DNA of 45,513 nt, taken from JAZQQB01 sp045628865. Lineage in GTDB: Bacteria; Bacillota; Clostridia; Lachnospirales; Lachnospiraceae. The translations under genes and the position numbers were made by a program. Location of the stretch: contig JAZQQB010000008.1 in assembly GCA_045628865.1 (NCBI GenBank), positions 1 through 45,513 of the forward strand, given 5' to 3'. The stretch's first letter is position 1; each line of letters begins with the position of its first letter. The notes beneath the pieces were generated by a model, which saw nothing but the letters and a program-made list of their open reading frames with translations, was not told the DNA's origin and did no database searches. Below are positions 38,909 to 45,513 of this stretch, piece after piece.

Positions 38909-38932
38909 GAAAAAAGAAATACTATATGAACG

Positions 38933-38973
38933 AATGACAGCTTTCAAAAAGAAGGGAGCTGTCATTTTTTTTT
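38933..38973 (+). terminator. Histidine kinase terminator
   Basis: AATGACAGCT (38933-38942) pairs perfectly with AGCTGTCATT (38957-38966), then a run of nine T. Confidence 0.93.
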
Positions 38974-39008
38974 GCTAAAAAGGGTATATTGTTATAGATG
39001 AAAAAAGA

Positions 39009-39037
39009 TTGTTAGAAACTAAAAGATATTATATAAT
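39009..39037 (+). promoter_or_regulatory. sigma-A promoter of pfk
   Basis: TTGTTA (39009-39014), 17-bp spacer, perfect TATAAT (39032-39037). Confidence 0.7.
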
Positions 39038-39075
39038 TATCGTAATAATGTAAACAAGATTTAAGGAGGGATTTC

Positions 39076-40149
39076 ATGAAGAAGATTGGTATGTTAACAA
39101 GTGGTGGCGATTGTCAGGCGTTAAATGCAGCTATGCGTGGTGTTGTAAAAACACTGGTAAATAGTGATGAACAAGTTGAAATTTATGGATTCTTAGAGGG
39201 CTATAGGGGTCTGATCTATGGTAACTATCGTATGTTATCTTCTGGTGATTTTTCAGGAATCCTGACAAAGTGTGGCACCATTCTAGGAAGTTCTAGAACT
39301 CCTTTTAAATTGATGAGAGAGCCAGACGAAAATGGTCTTGATAAAGTGGAAGCTATGAAGGCGAACTACAGAAAATTAAAGTTAGATTGCCTAGTGATCT
39401 TAGGTGGAAACGGAACTCATAAAACTGCCAATCTGCTTCGGGAAGAGGGGTTAAATGTAGTAACTTTACCAAAGACAATTGATAATGATCTTTGGGGTAC
39501 AGATATGACTTTTGGATTCCAGAGCGCGGTTGATATTGCAACAGACTGCATTGATTGTATTCATACAACTGCAGAATCTCATGGACGTGTATTTATTGTT
39601 GAGGTTATGGGGCATAAAGTTGGTTGGTTAACTTTAAATGCAGGAATTGCAGGCGGAGCAGATATCATTTTGATTCCGGAAATACCTTATGATATTAAGA
39701 AGGTTTGCAAAGCAATTGAAAAGAGAGAACAAAGAGGTTCTAAGTTCACAATTCTTGCAGTGGCAGAGGGAGCTATTTCAAAAGAAAAAGCAAAAATGAG
39801 TAAGAAAGCATTAAAGGAGTATATGGCTAAAAATCCATATCCAAGTGTTTCCTATGAAGTTGCAGACCAGATTCAGAAGGCAAGTGGACGTGAGGTTCGT
39901 GTAACTGTGCCAGGGCATACACAAAGAGGTGGTAGTCCAGATCCATACGATCGTGTGTTTGCAAGTCGTTTGGGTGCAGAGGCAGCTAAACTGATTTTAC
40001 AGGGTGAATATGGATTTATGGTAGGTTACAAAAACAGAGAGGTTGTGAAGGTCCCGTTAGAGGACGTCGCAGGCAAGTTAAAAATGGTATCACCAGATGC
40101 TTCTATTATTCAGGAAGCAAAGATGCTGGGAATCAGCTTTGGTGATTAA
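39076..40149 (+). CDS. pfkA: 6-phosphofructokinase
   Basis: A 357-residue glycolytic kinase that phosphorylates fructose 6-phosphate. Marks are TSGGDCQALNAAMRG, GGNGT (Gly113, equivalent to E. coli Gly104), PKTIDNDLWGTD (Lys133, equivalent to position 124), ESHGRVFIVEVMG, and HTQRGGSPDPYDR. Gly at the first site points to ATP as phosphoryl donor; Lys at the second is usual in PPi-dependent and group III enzymes. The length and the MGHKVGWLTLNAGIAGGAD segment fit the mixed-substrate group III. Start ATG 39076 follows AAGGAGG. A second, classic PFK may exist elsewhere. Confidence 0.9.
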   Translation: MKKIGMLTSGGDCQALNAAMRGVVKTLVNSDEQVEIYGFLEGYRGLIYGNYRMLSSGDFSGILTKCGTILGSSRTPFKLMREPDENGLDKVEAMKANYRKLKLDCLVILGGNGTHKTANLLREEGLNVVTLPKTIDNDLWGTDMTFGFQSAVDIATDCIDCIHTTAESHGRVFIVEVMGHKVGWLTLNAGIAGGADIILIPEIPYDIKKVCKAIEKREQRGSKFTILAVAEGAISKEKAKMSKKALKEYMAKNPYPSVSYEVADQIQKASGREVRVTVPGHTQRGGSPDPYDRVFASRLGAEAAKLILQGEYGFMVGYKNREVVKVPLEDVAGKLKMVSPDASIIQEAKMLGISFGD

Positions 40150-40181
40150 AGAAAGTTTGGTAGTTAAAGGGGAGTATTTAC

Positions 40182-41753
40182 ATGTCATATACGGCATTAT
40201 ACAGAAAATTTAGGCCAGATACATTTGATAATGTACGTGGTCAGGATCATATTGTGACCACATTAAAAAATCAGATTAAATCAAGTCGTACGGGACATGC
40301 ATATCTGTTTTGCGGAACAAGAGGAACAGGAAAGACTACAATTGCCAAGATTTTGGCAAAGGCAGTGAATTGTGAGAATCCAGTGGATGGAAATCCATGT
40401 GGCATTTGCCCAACCTGTCAAAAAATAGCATCAGGCGGTAGCTTAAATGTTATTGAAATTGACGCTGCATCCAATAACGGTGTTGATAATATTCGTGAGA
40501 TTATTGATGAAGTATCTTATTCACCGGCAGAGGGTAAGTATAAGGTTTATATCATTGATGAAGTTCATATGTTATCAACAGGAGCTTTTAATGCACTATT
40601 AAAGACCTTAGAGGAACCACCTTCCTATGTCATTTTTATATTGGCAACAACGGAGGTTCATAAGATTCCAATTACCATCATGAGTCGATGCCAGAGGTAT
40701 GATTTTCGAAGAATTGATATTGAGACTATTGCAGGACATTTGCAAGTTTTGATGGATAAGGAACAGGTTGAAACAGAGGAGAGAGCTCTTAAGTATATAG
40801 CAAGAGCTGCAGATGGATCATTACGAGATGCATTATCTTTGTTAGACCAGTGTATTGCATTTCACTTTGGAAAACCATTGACTTATGACAGAGTTTTGGA
40901 TGTACTTGGTGCGGTTGATACAGAAGTTTATTCAAAACTTCTTCGTCACATTGTGCAAAAGGATGTCACAGGCTGCATTTCTTTGTTGGAAGAAATTGTA
41001 ACAAGAGGACGTGAATTGACACAGTTTGTAAATGATTTTACCTGGTATTTGAGAAATCTTTTGCTTGCGTCAACTTCAGATTCTTTAGAGGATGCTATTG
41101 ATATGTCTAGTGATAATCTGGCCAGATTAAAGGAGGAAACAACCCTTCTCCCACCAGAGGCTATCATTCGATATATTCGCATTTTTTCAGAATTGTCCGG
41201 ACAGATTAGATACTCTCCACAAAAGAGAATCATGATAGAAATTGCTCTGATCAAATTATGCTGTCCACAAATGGAAAGTGATCAGGATTCTATTTTGGAT
41301 AGAGTACGAAATGTGGAGGAAAAGATAGAAAAGGGTGTTGTGGCGGTAGCTCCTGCTATAGGTAGCAGTGTTTCTGCACCTGCCAAAATTGATACAGGAG
41401 AAAGAATTCCTTTGCCAAAGGCAGTGCCAGAGGATATTGAAGCCGTGGTTCGTGATTGGCAGGTAGTTGTAGGAGATTCAAAACCTCCTCTAAAAAACTA
41501 TATCAAAGGAGCTCGTTTAAGCCTTGCGGCAGATAACAGCCTTATGGTAGTATTAGAAGATGGTATGGCGTCAGATTACTTTTTATTGGAACCTGGTGGA
41601 GAAGAACACCGAAAGAATTTAGAAATGCTGATTGCTAATATTGTTCAAAAGGAAGTACCTGTTACTTTTGAAAGAATTGCACAGGATAAAATGTTTGAAA
41701 ATCATTATGTTGATCTATCACAGGTGATCAATATGGAGATTGAGGAAGAGTAA
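40182..41753 (+). CDS. dnaX: DNA polymerase III gamma/tau subunit
   Basis: A 523-residue clamp-loader ATPase. It shows the opening ALYRKFRPDTFDNVRGQ, Walker A FCGTRGTGKTTIAKIL, the zinc-binding cysteines of CGICPTCQK, Walker B YIIDEVHML, sensor 1 LATTEVHKIP and the SRC arginine finger of MSRCQRYDF. Domain III and a short C-terminal tau-like region complete it. Start ATG 40182 follows AAGGGGAG. First gene of the conserved dnaX-ybaB-recR set, 13 bp before ybaB. No SRP RNA gene, often found upstream of dnaX in Firmicutes, was seen in the 32-bp gap. Confidence 0.97.
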   Translation: MSYTALYRKFRPDTFDNVRGQDHIVTTLKNQIKSSRTGHAYLFCGTRGTGKTTIAKILAKAVNCENPVDGNPCGICPTCQKIASGGSLNVIEIDAASNNGVDNIREIIDEVSYSPAEGKYKVYIIDEVHMLSTGAFNALLKTLEEPPSYVIFILATTEVHKIPITIMSRCQRYDFRRIDIETIAGHLQVLMDKEQVETEERALKYIARAADGSLRDALSLLDQCIAFHFGKPLTYDRVLDVLGAVDTEVYSKLLRHIVQKDVTGCISLLEEIVTRGRELTQFVNDFTWYLRNLLLASTSDSLEDAIDMSSDNLARLKEETTLLPPEAIIRYIRIFSELSGQIRYSPQKRIMIEIALIKLCCPQMESDQDSILDRVRNVEEKIEKGVVAVAPAIGSSVSAPAKIDTGERIPLPKAVPEDIEAVVRDWQVVVGDSKPPLKNYIKGARLSLAADNSLMVVLEDGMASDYFLLEPGGEEHRKNLEMLIANIVQKEVPVTFERIAQDKMFENHYVDLSQVINMEIEEE

Positions 41754-41766
41754 GGAGGATTGAAAA

Positions 41767-42126
41767 ATGGCAAAAGGTAGAGGTGGATTTCCAGGCGGAG
41801 GAATGCCAGGAAATATGAATAATTTAATGAAGCAGGCACAGAGAATGCAGCGTCAGATGGAAGAGAGCCAGAAGGAAATGGAAACAAAAGAATTTTCTGC
41901 AAATGCTGGTGGTGGTGCAGTATCTGTAACAGTTACTGGTTCAAGAGAAGTGAAAAAGGTAACTATTTCACCAGATGCAGTTGATCCAGATGATGTAGAA
42001 ATGTTGGAGGATATGATCGTTGCAGCTACAAATGAAGCTCTTCGACAGGTTGATGAAGCCAATGCAGCTATGATGAATAAGATGACAGGTGGCCTTGGCG
42101 GATTGGGCGGAGGTTTTCCATTCTAA
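41767..42126 (+). CDS. YbaB/EbfC nucleoid-associated protein
   Basis: A 119-residue DNA-binding protein forming tweezer-like dimers, often linked to recombination genes. The N-terminus is Gly-rich (GRGGFPGGGMPGNM), then a helix with LMKQAQRMQRQMEESQKEME, strands GGGAVSVTVTGSREVKKVTI, and the helix DVEMLEDMIVAATNEALRQV; the tail is again Gly-rich. Start has AAGGAGG. Its stop overlaps the recR start in TAATG. Confidence 0.97.
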   Translation: MAKGRGGFPGGGMPGNMNNLMKQAQRMQRQMEESQKEMETKEFSANAGGGAVSVTVTGSREVKKVTISPDAVDPDDVEMLEDMIVAATNEALRQVDEANAAMMNKMTGGLGGLGGGFPF

Positions 42127-42722
42127 TGGATTTATATAGTGGTTATATCAATAAATTGGTGGAAGAATTATCCAGTTTGCCCGGAATTGGTGCAAAATCT
42201 GCACAGCGTCTAGCTTTTCATATTATCAATATGCCACAGGATAGAGTTGAAAGAATTGCGAATACCATGGTGGAGGCAAGACAGAAGATTCGATACTGTA
42301 AAAGTTGTTATACGCTGACAGATGCGGAATATTGTCCAATTTGTTCTAATGAAAATCGTAATCATCGTATTATTATGGTGGTTGAAAATTCAAGAGATCT
42401 GGCAGCTTATGAAAAAACTGAAAAATATGCAGGGGTGTACCATGTGCTTCATGGAGCAATTTCACCAATGCTTGGAATAGGCCCCAATGATATTAAACTG
42501 AACGAACTAATTAAACGACTTCAAACAGATGTGGATGAAGTGATCATTGCGACTAATTCAAGTCTTGAAGGGGAAACAACTGCGATGTATATCAGTAAGC
42601 TTGTAAAGCCAACAGGAATCAAAGTAACTCGAATTGCCAGTGGTGTTCCAGTTGGTGGTGATTTGGAGAACACAGATGAGGTTACTTTATTGCGTGCATT
42701 AGAGGGAAGAATCGAATTATAA
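42126..42722 (+). CDS. recR: Recombination protein RecR
   Basis: A 198-residue protein that works with RecF and RecO to load RecA at gaps. Helix-hairpin-helix LSSLPGIGAKSAQRLAFHI, four-cysteine zinc finger CKSCYTLTDAEYCPIC, Toprim domain with MVVENSRDLAAYE and the LGIGPNDIKLNELIKRL segment, and ATNSSLEGETTAMYI. Length is typical. The start overlaps the ybaB stop and GCGGAGG lies at the end of ybaB. Confidence 0.97.
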   Translation: MDLYSGYINKLVEELSSLPGIGAKSAQRLAFHIINMPQDRVERIANTMVEARQKIRYCKSCYTLTDAEYCPICSNENRNHRIIMVVENSRDLAAYEKTEKYAGVYHVLHGAISPMLGIGPNDIKLNELIKRLQTDVDEVIIATNSSLEGETTAMYISKLVKPTGIKVTRIASGVPVGGDLENTDEVTLLRALEGRIEL

Positions 42723-42747
42723 ATATTAAAAAGGTGGTTTGTAAAAA

Positions 42748-43803
42748 ATGGGTATTGTTGTAACAGAATTTGGAACATCAAAAGGTGGAAAAAAAGTATT
42801 TTTGTATTCTTTGGAGAATAAGAGTGGAATGCAGCTTGTATTAACTAATATTGGTGCTGCAATCAATAAGATCATTGTACCAGATAGAAATGGAGTAATG
42901 GCCGATGTGGTAACTGGATTTGATACAGTTGAAGGGTATGAACGCAATCCAGGTTTCTACGGAGCTGTGATTGGGCCATATGCCAACAGAACCAAGGGTG
43001 CACAGTTTACAATTGATGGAGTGACATATAAACTTGTTGCCAACGAGAATGGATGTAATAATCTTCATTGTGATTATGAGATTGGAATTCATAAAAAGGT
43101 TTGGGATGCATCAGTAGATGAAGCGTCTAACAGTGTTACTTTTACAGTAGAATGTACTGATGGTGAAATGGGATTCCCAGGAAACAAAGTATTTTCTGTA
43201 ACATATACATTGACAGAGGACAACATTGTAAGATTGCATTACCATGCGACAACTGACAAAAAGTGTCCTATTAACCTGACAAATCATGCATACTTCAATC
43301 TTTCAGGGGATCATTCAGGAAAGATTTTAGATACAATGCTTACAATTAATGCAAACCAAATTATCCCTACTGATAATATGAGCATTCCAACAGGTGAGTT
43401 TATGGATGTTACAGGCACTCCATTTGATTTTAGAACAGAGAAAAAGATTGGTGATGACATTGCAAAGGATCATCAGCAATTGATTTATGGTGGCGGATAT
43501 GATCATTGCTATGTAGTAAATGGAGAGGAAGGAATCTTTAGATTTGCTGCAAAGGCAAGAGACGAAAAGTCTGGAAGATATATGGATACCTTTACAGATC
43601 AGATTGGTTTACAGTTGTATACAGGAAACTTTATGGAAAATCCGGAAGGAAAGAATGGTAAAGGATATGAAAAAAGAGATGGCTTTTGTTTAGAGTCTCA
43701 CATGTTTCCTAATGCTGTAAATGAAGATAAATTTCCAGATGTAATCTACGGACCTGGAAAGGATTATGATACCACCACAGAGTACCGTTTTGGAACTTTT
43801 TAA
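42748..43803 (+). CDS. galM: Aldose 1-epimerase (galactose mutarotase)
   Basis: A 351-residue enzyme that interconverts alpha and beta anomers of galactose or glucose. Family marks are GFDTVEGYERNPGFYGAVIG, YANRTKGAQFTIDG, the catalytic His in NLTNHAYFNLSG, YDHCYVV, and the C-terminal base region QLYTGNF with FCLESHMFPNAVN. Full length. ATG 42748 follows AAAGGTGG, 25 bp after recR. No other galactose genes adjoin it. Confidence 0.95.
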   Translation: MGIVVTEFGTSKGGKKVFLYSLENKSGMQLVLTNIGAAINKIIVPDRNGVMADVVTGFDTVEGYERNPGFYGAVIGPYANRTKGAQFTIDGVTYKLVANENGCNNLHCDYEIGIHKKVWDASVDEASNSVTFTVECTDGEMGFPGNKVFSVTYTLTEDNIVRLHYHATTDKKCPINLTNHAYFNLSGDHSGKILDTMLTINANQIIPTDNMSIPTGEFMDVTGTPFDFRTEKKIGDDIAKDHQQLIYGGGYDHCYVVNGEEGIFRFAAKARDEKSGRYMDTFTDQIGLQLYTGNFMENPEGKNGKGYEKRDGFCLESHMFPNAVNEDKFPDVIYGPGKDYDTTTEYRFGTF

Positions 43804-43822
43804 AAAGAAGGTATTGTAGCAA

Positions 43823-45028
43823 ATGGCAGAAATCCGAAGTTTTGAACGTAATTCGTTACGAGATGCAAAATTGAATCATGATAAGATGGATTATAATTCC
43901 AAAATCACGAAGCATAAGTGGATGGTTTTTTTCCGAAATCTTGCCATTATTTTGATTATACTAGCAATCATATTAATCTGTGTTCATCAGTGGAAAACTA
44001 GAGTGTATTCTGGTTATGAAGTGGTCTCTAAAAAGGACCATGCATGGATCAATGGGACAACTGTGTTGGAATTTGATGGTAATATTTTAACCTATAGTAA
44101 GGATGGTGTAAGCTGCACGGATCAATCAGGCAATGTATTGTGGAACCAAACTTATGAAATGCAGACACCGATGGTTTCTATATGTGAGGATAAAGTCGCA
44201 ATAGGAGATTATAATGGAAGAATCATTTATGTATGCAGTACCACTAAAATATTAGGTACTATTTCAACAAACCTTCCAATACGAGGATTTAGCGTGTCGG
44301 CAGATGGTATTGTTGCAGCGATATTGGAGGATTCGGATATTACTTGGATCAATGTGTTTACAGTAGATGGTAATGTTCCGGTTACTGCAAAAACACAGAT
44401 GAAGAATTCAGGCTATCCGTTGCAGATTGATTTTTCACCAAACAGTGATATGTTTGCTGTTTCTTATCTATATATAGATAATGGAAAAGCAACAACTAGG
44501 GTCGCATTTTATAATTTTGGCGATGTAGGACAGAATTATCCGGATAAACTTGTGAGTGCTTATGAGTATCAAGATTTGATTGTTCCTGAAATTCGATTTT
44601 TGTCCAACAATGCATGTGTTGCCATTGGGGATAAGAGAATCATGTTTTATGAGGGAAATCAGATCCCAAAGAGTACCAACGAGTTGATTCAGACGGAACA
44701 GATTCAAAAGGTTTTTGAAAGTCGGTCGTATATAGGATTGGTCTATTTGAATGACGATCCAGAAAATAGATTTCGTATGGATGTTTATGATGCGAAAGGA
44801 AAAATGACGACACAGATTTTTTATGATTTCGAATGTCAGAATTTTTTAATCAGTAACGATTGGATTATTGTATATAATGAAGAAGAGTGTAGAATGATGA
44901 CGGTGAATGGGGAAATGAAGCTTAACACCACTTTTTCGGAAAGCGTACATTTGATTCTTCCTTCCTCCTATAACTATAAGTATTCATTTTTGACCTCTGA
45001 TGCGATTGAGAAGGTCGAATTGAAGTAA
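43823..45028 (+). CDS. DUF5711 family membrane-anchored beta-propeller-like protein
   Basis: A 401-residue protein with a basic cytoplasmic tail, one transmembrane helix (about residues 34-54) and a long extracytoplasmic part made of repeated short beta-rich units (for example GNILTYSKDGVSCTDQSGNV, GRIIYVCSTTKILGTI, GFSVSADGIVAAI, IDFSPNSDMFAVSYL), which suggests a seven- or eight-bladed propeller. It matches clostridial DUF5711 proteins, whose function is not known. ATG 43823 follows AAGAAGG, 19 bp after galM. Ends before a strong terminator. Confidence 0.8.
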   Translation: MAEIRSFERNSLRDAKLNHDKMDYNSKITKHKWMVFFRNLAIILIILAIILICVHQWKTRVYSGYEVVSKKDHAWINGTTVLEFDGNILTYSKDGVSCTDQSGNVLWNQTYEMQTPMVSICEDKVAIGDYNGRIIYVCSTTKILGTISTNLPIRGFSVSADGIVAAILEDSDITWINVFTVDGNVPVTAKTQMKNSGYPLQIDFSPNSDMFAVSYLYIDNGKATTRVAFYNFGDVGQNYPDKLVSAYEYQDLIVPEIRFLSNNACVAIGDKRIMFYEGNQIPKSTNELIQTEQIQKVFESRSYIGLVYLNDDPENRFRMDVYDAKGKMTTQIFYDFECQNFLISNDWIIVYNEEECRMMTVNGEMKLNTTFSESVHLILPSSYNYKYSFLTSDAIEKVELK

Positions 45029-45055
45029 AAAAACGGATATTGATTAGAATGATGT

Positions 45056-45096
45056 AAAAAGCTGGTAGCAAATATGATTTGTTACCAGCTTTTTAC
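45056..45096 (+). terminator. Strong terminator after DUF5711 gene
   Basis: GCTGGTAGCAAAT (45061-45073) pairs with ATTTGTTACCAGC (45077-45089) with one G-T, extended by A5/T5; loop ATG. A separate hairpin ACGTG...CACGT with an inner TAGCA-TATGT-TGCTA stem follows at 45095-45134, without a T-run. Confidence 0.93.
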
Positions 45097-45270
45097 GTGC
45101 GCCATGTAGCATATGTTGCTAAAGTTTGGCACGTGATGAATGGAATAAAATAGGAGATTCTGAGAGATTTATGTAAAAAATGGAAGAATATGCGTTATGT
45201 AATCTAACGAGTTAGAAAATGTGTCAATTTTAGATACAAATTCTGAATATAAAAAATATGGAAAATAGCA

Positions 45271-45302
45271 TTGACATTCCTAGGTATGGATGATATTATA
45301 AT
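45271..45302 (+). promoter_or_regulatory. Strong promoter P1, rRNA-operon type
   Basis: TTGACA (45271-45276), 17-bp spacer, TATTAT (45294-45299; TATAAT at 45297-45302 would give 20 bp). An A/T-rich tract upstream resembles an UP element. The 485 bp from 45029 to the window end hold no gene. Confidence 0.75.
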
Positions 45303-45361
45303 ACTCGCGTCAGGGAAAGAAAGCGAATTGAAAGAACAAAATAAAAAATTCAAATTTCTTC

Positions 45362-45391
45362 TTGACAAGACACAATTGAATCTGATATGAT
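45362..45391 (+). promoter_or_regulatory. Strong promoter P2, rRNA-operon type
   Basis: TTGACA (45362-45367), 18-bp spacer, TATGAT (45386-45391), also preceded by A/T tracts. The following leader (CTGTTGAACAG, CCTTGAAAAATGAACAGC) looks like that of a clostridial 16S rRNA operon. The 16S gene itself does not begin before the window ends, so the target is inferred. Confidence 0.75.
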
Positions 45392-45513
45392 AAACGGGTC
45401 GCTGTTGAACAGCAGACAAGACTTGAGTATCAGGTCGAAAATGAACCTTGAAAAATGAACAGCAATGCAACCCTGAAAATTCATGAGCGTTTCTAAAGTC
45501 TCTGCTTTGGAAA

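Noticed and set aside
1..45513. Prophage, CRISPR-Cas, restriction or toxin-antitoxin system
   Set aside because: No gene of these systems was recognised on either strand; the window is core genome plus a GNAT-rich accessory block.

Overview
The window looks like chromosomal DNA of a low-GC, spore-forming clostridium, most likely a member of the Lachnospiraceae. The grounds are the AT-rich composition, strong AGGAGG-type ribosome binding sites, sigma-A promoters, the order HU-rqcP-yabP-yabQ-divIC-spoIIE-tilS-hpt-ftsH, a Csp-like subtilase, a CotS-like kinase fold and a DUF5711 protein. The genus cannot be fixed from the sequence alone.

Layout. (1) 1-4740: an accessory block of small, tightly packed plus-strand genes: a 5'-truncated HEAT/SufBD-type fragment, five intact GNAT acetyltransferases, a VOC protein, a 2H phosphoesterase, and two decayed GNAT copies. 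It resembles cassette accumulation; one junction carries an attC-like hairpin, but no integrase is present. (2) 4820-9960: an operon of two Na+-coupled amino-acid-type symporters around an RmlD-like reductase, closed by a strong terminator, then a MATE exporter. (3) 9970-15970: an FMN riboswitch and terminator, then ribD-ribE-ribBA-ribH with a HAD phosphatase overlapping ribH, then rarA. (4) 15975-19914: a NUDIX hydrolase, a DUF815 AAA+ ATPase and a catalytically complete Csp-like subtilase. (5) 19898-23000: a LysR regulator with a terminator in its own leader, divergent from ackA, then a structured intergenic element and an isochorismatase-family hydrolase. (6) 23170-33960: cca, a CotS-like kinase fold protein that has lost a metal-binding Asp, a PEGA lipoprotein, and the sporulation/division/housekeeping block from HU to ftsH. 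(7) 33960-37020: a gene-free region with three perfect Spo0A boxes and a stand-alone terminator, a GH13 glycosidase, a 137-bp perfect cloverleaf-like inverted repeat, and tRNA-Tyr and tRNA-Leu. (8) 37060-45100: a hybrid histidine kinase, phosphofructokinase, dnaX-ybaB-recR, aldose 1-epimerase and a DUF5711 protein. (9) 45100-45513: two tandem strong promoters and a leader of the kind that precedes an rRNA operon, cut by the window end.

How the parts work together. The rib operon makes riboflavin and is controlled by FMN; its HAD gene is a candidate for the dephosphorylation step the operon otherwise lacks. The yabPQ-divIC-spoIIE segment carries promoter signatures expected of sporulation control: a sigma-E-like site before yabP and a 21-bp-spaced sigma-A site before spoIIE. 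The encoded SpoIIE is a short form without the membrane domain. The most unusual non-coding features are the cloverleaf element at 36571-36707, the compound hairpin element at 22311-22433, the Spo0A-box region after ftsH, and the leader terminator of the LysR gene.
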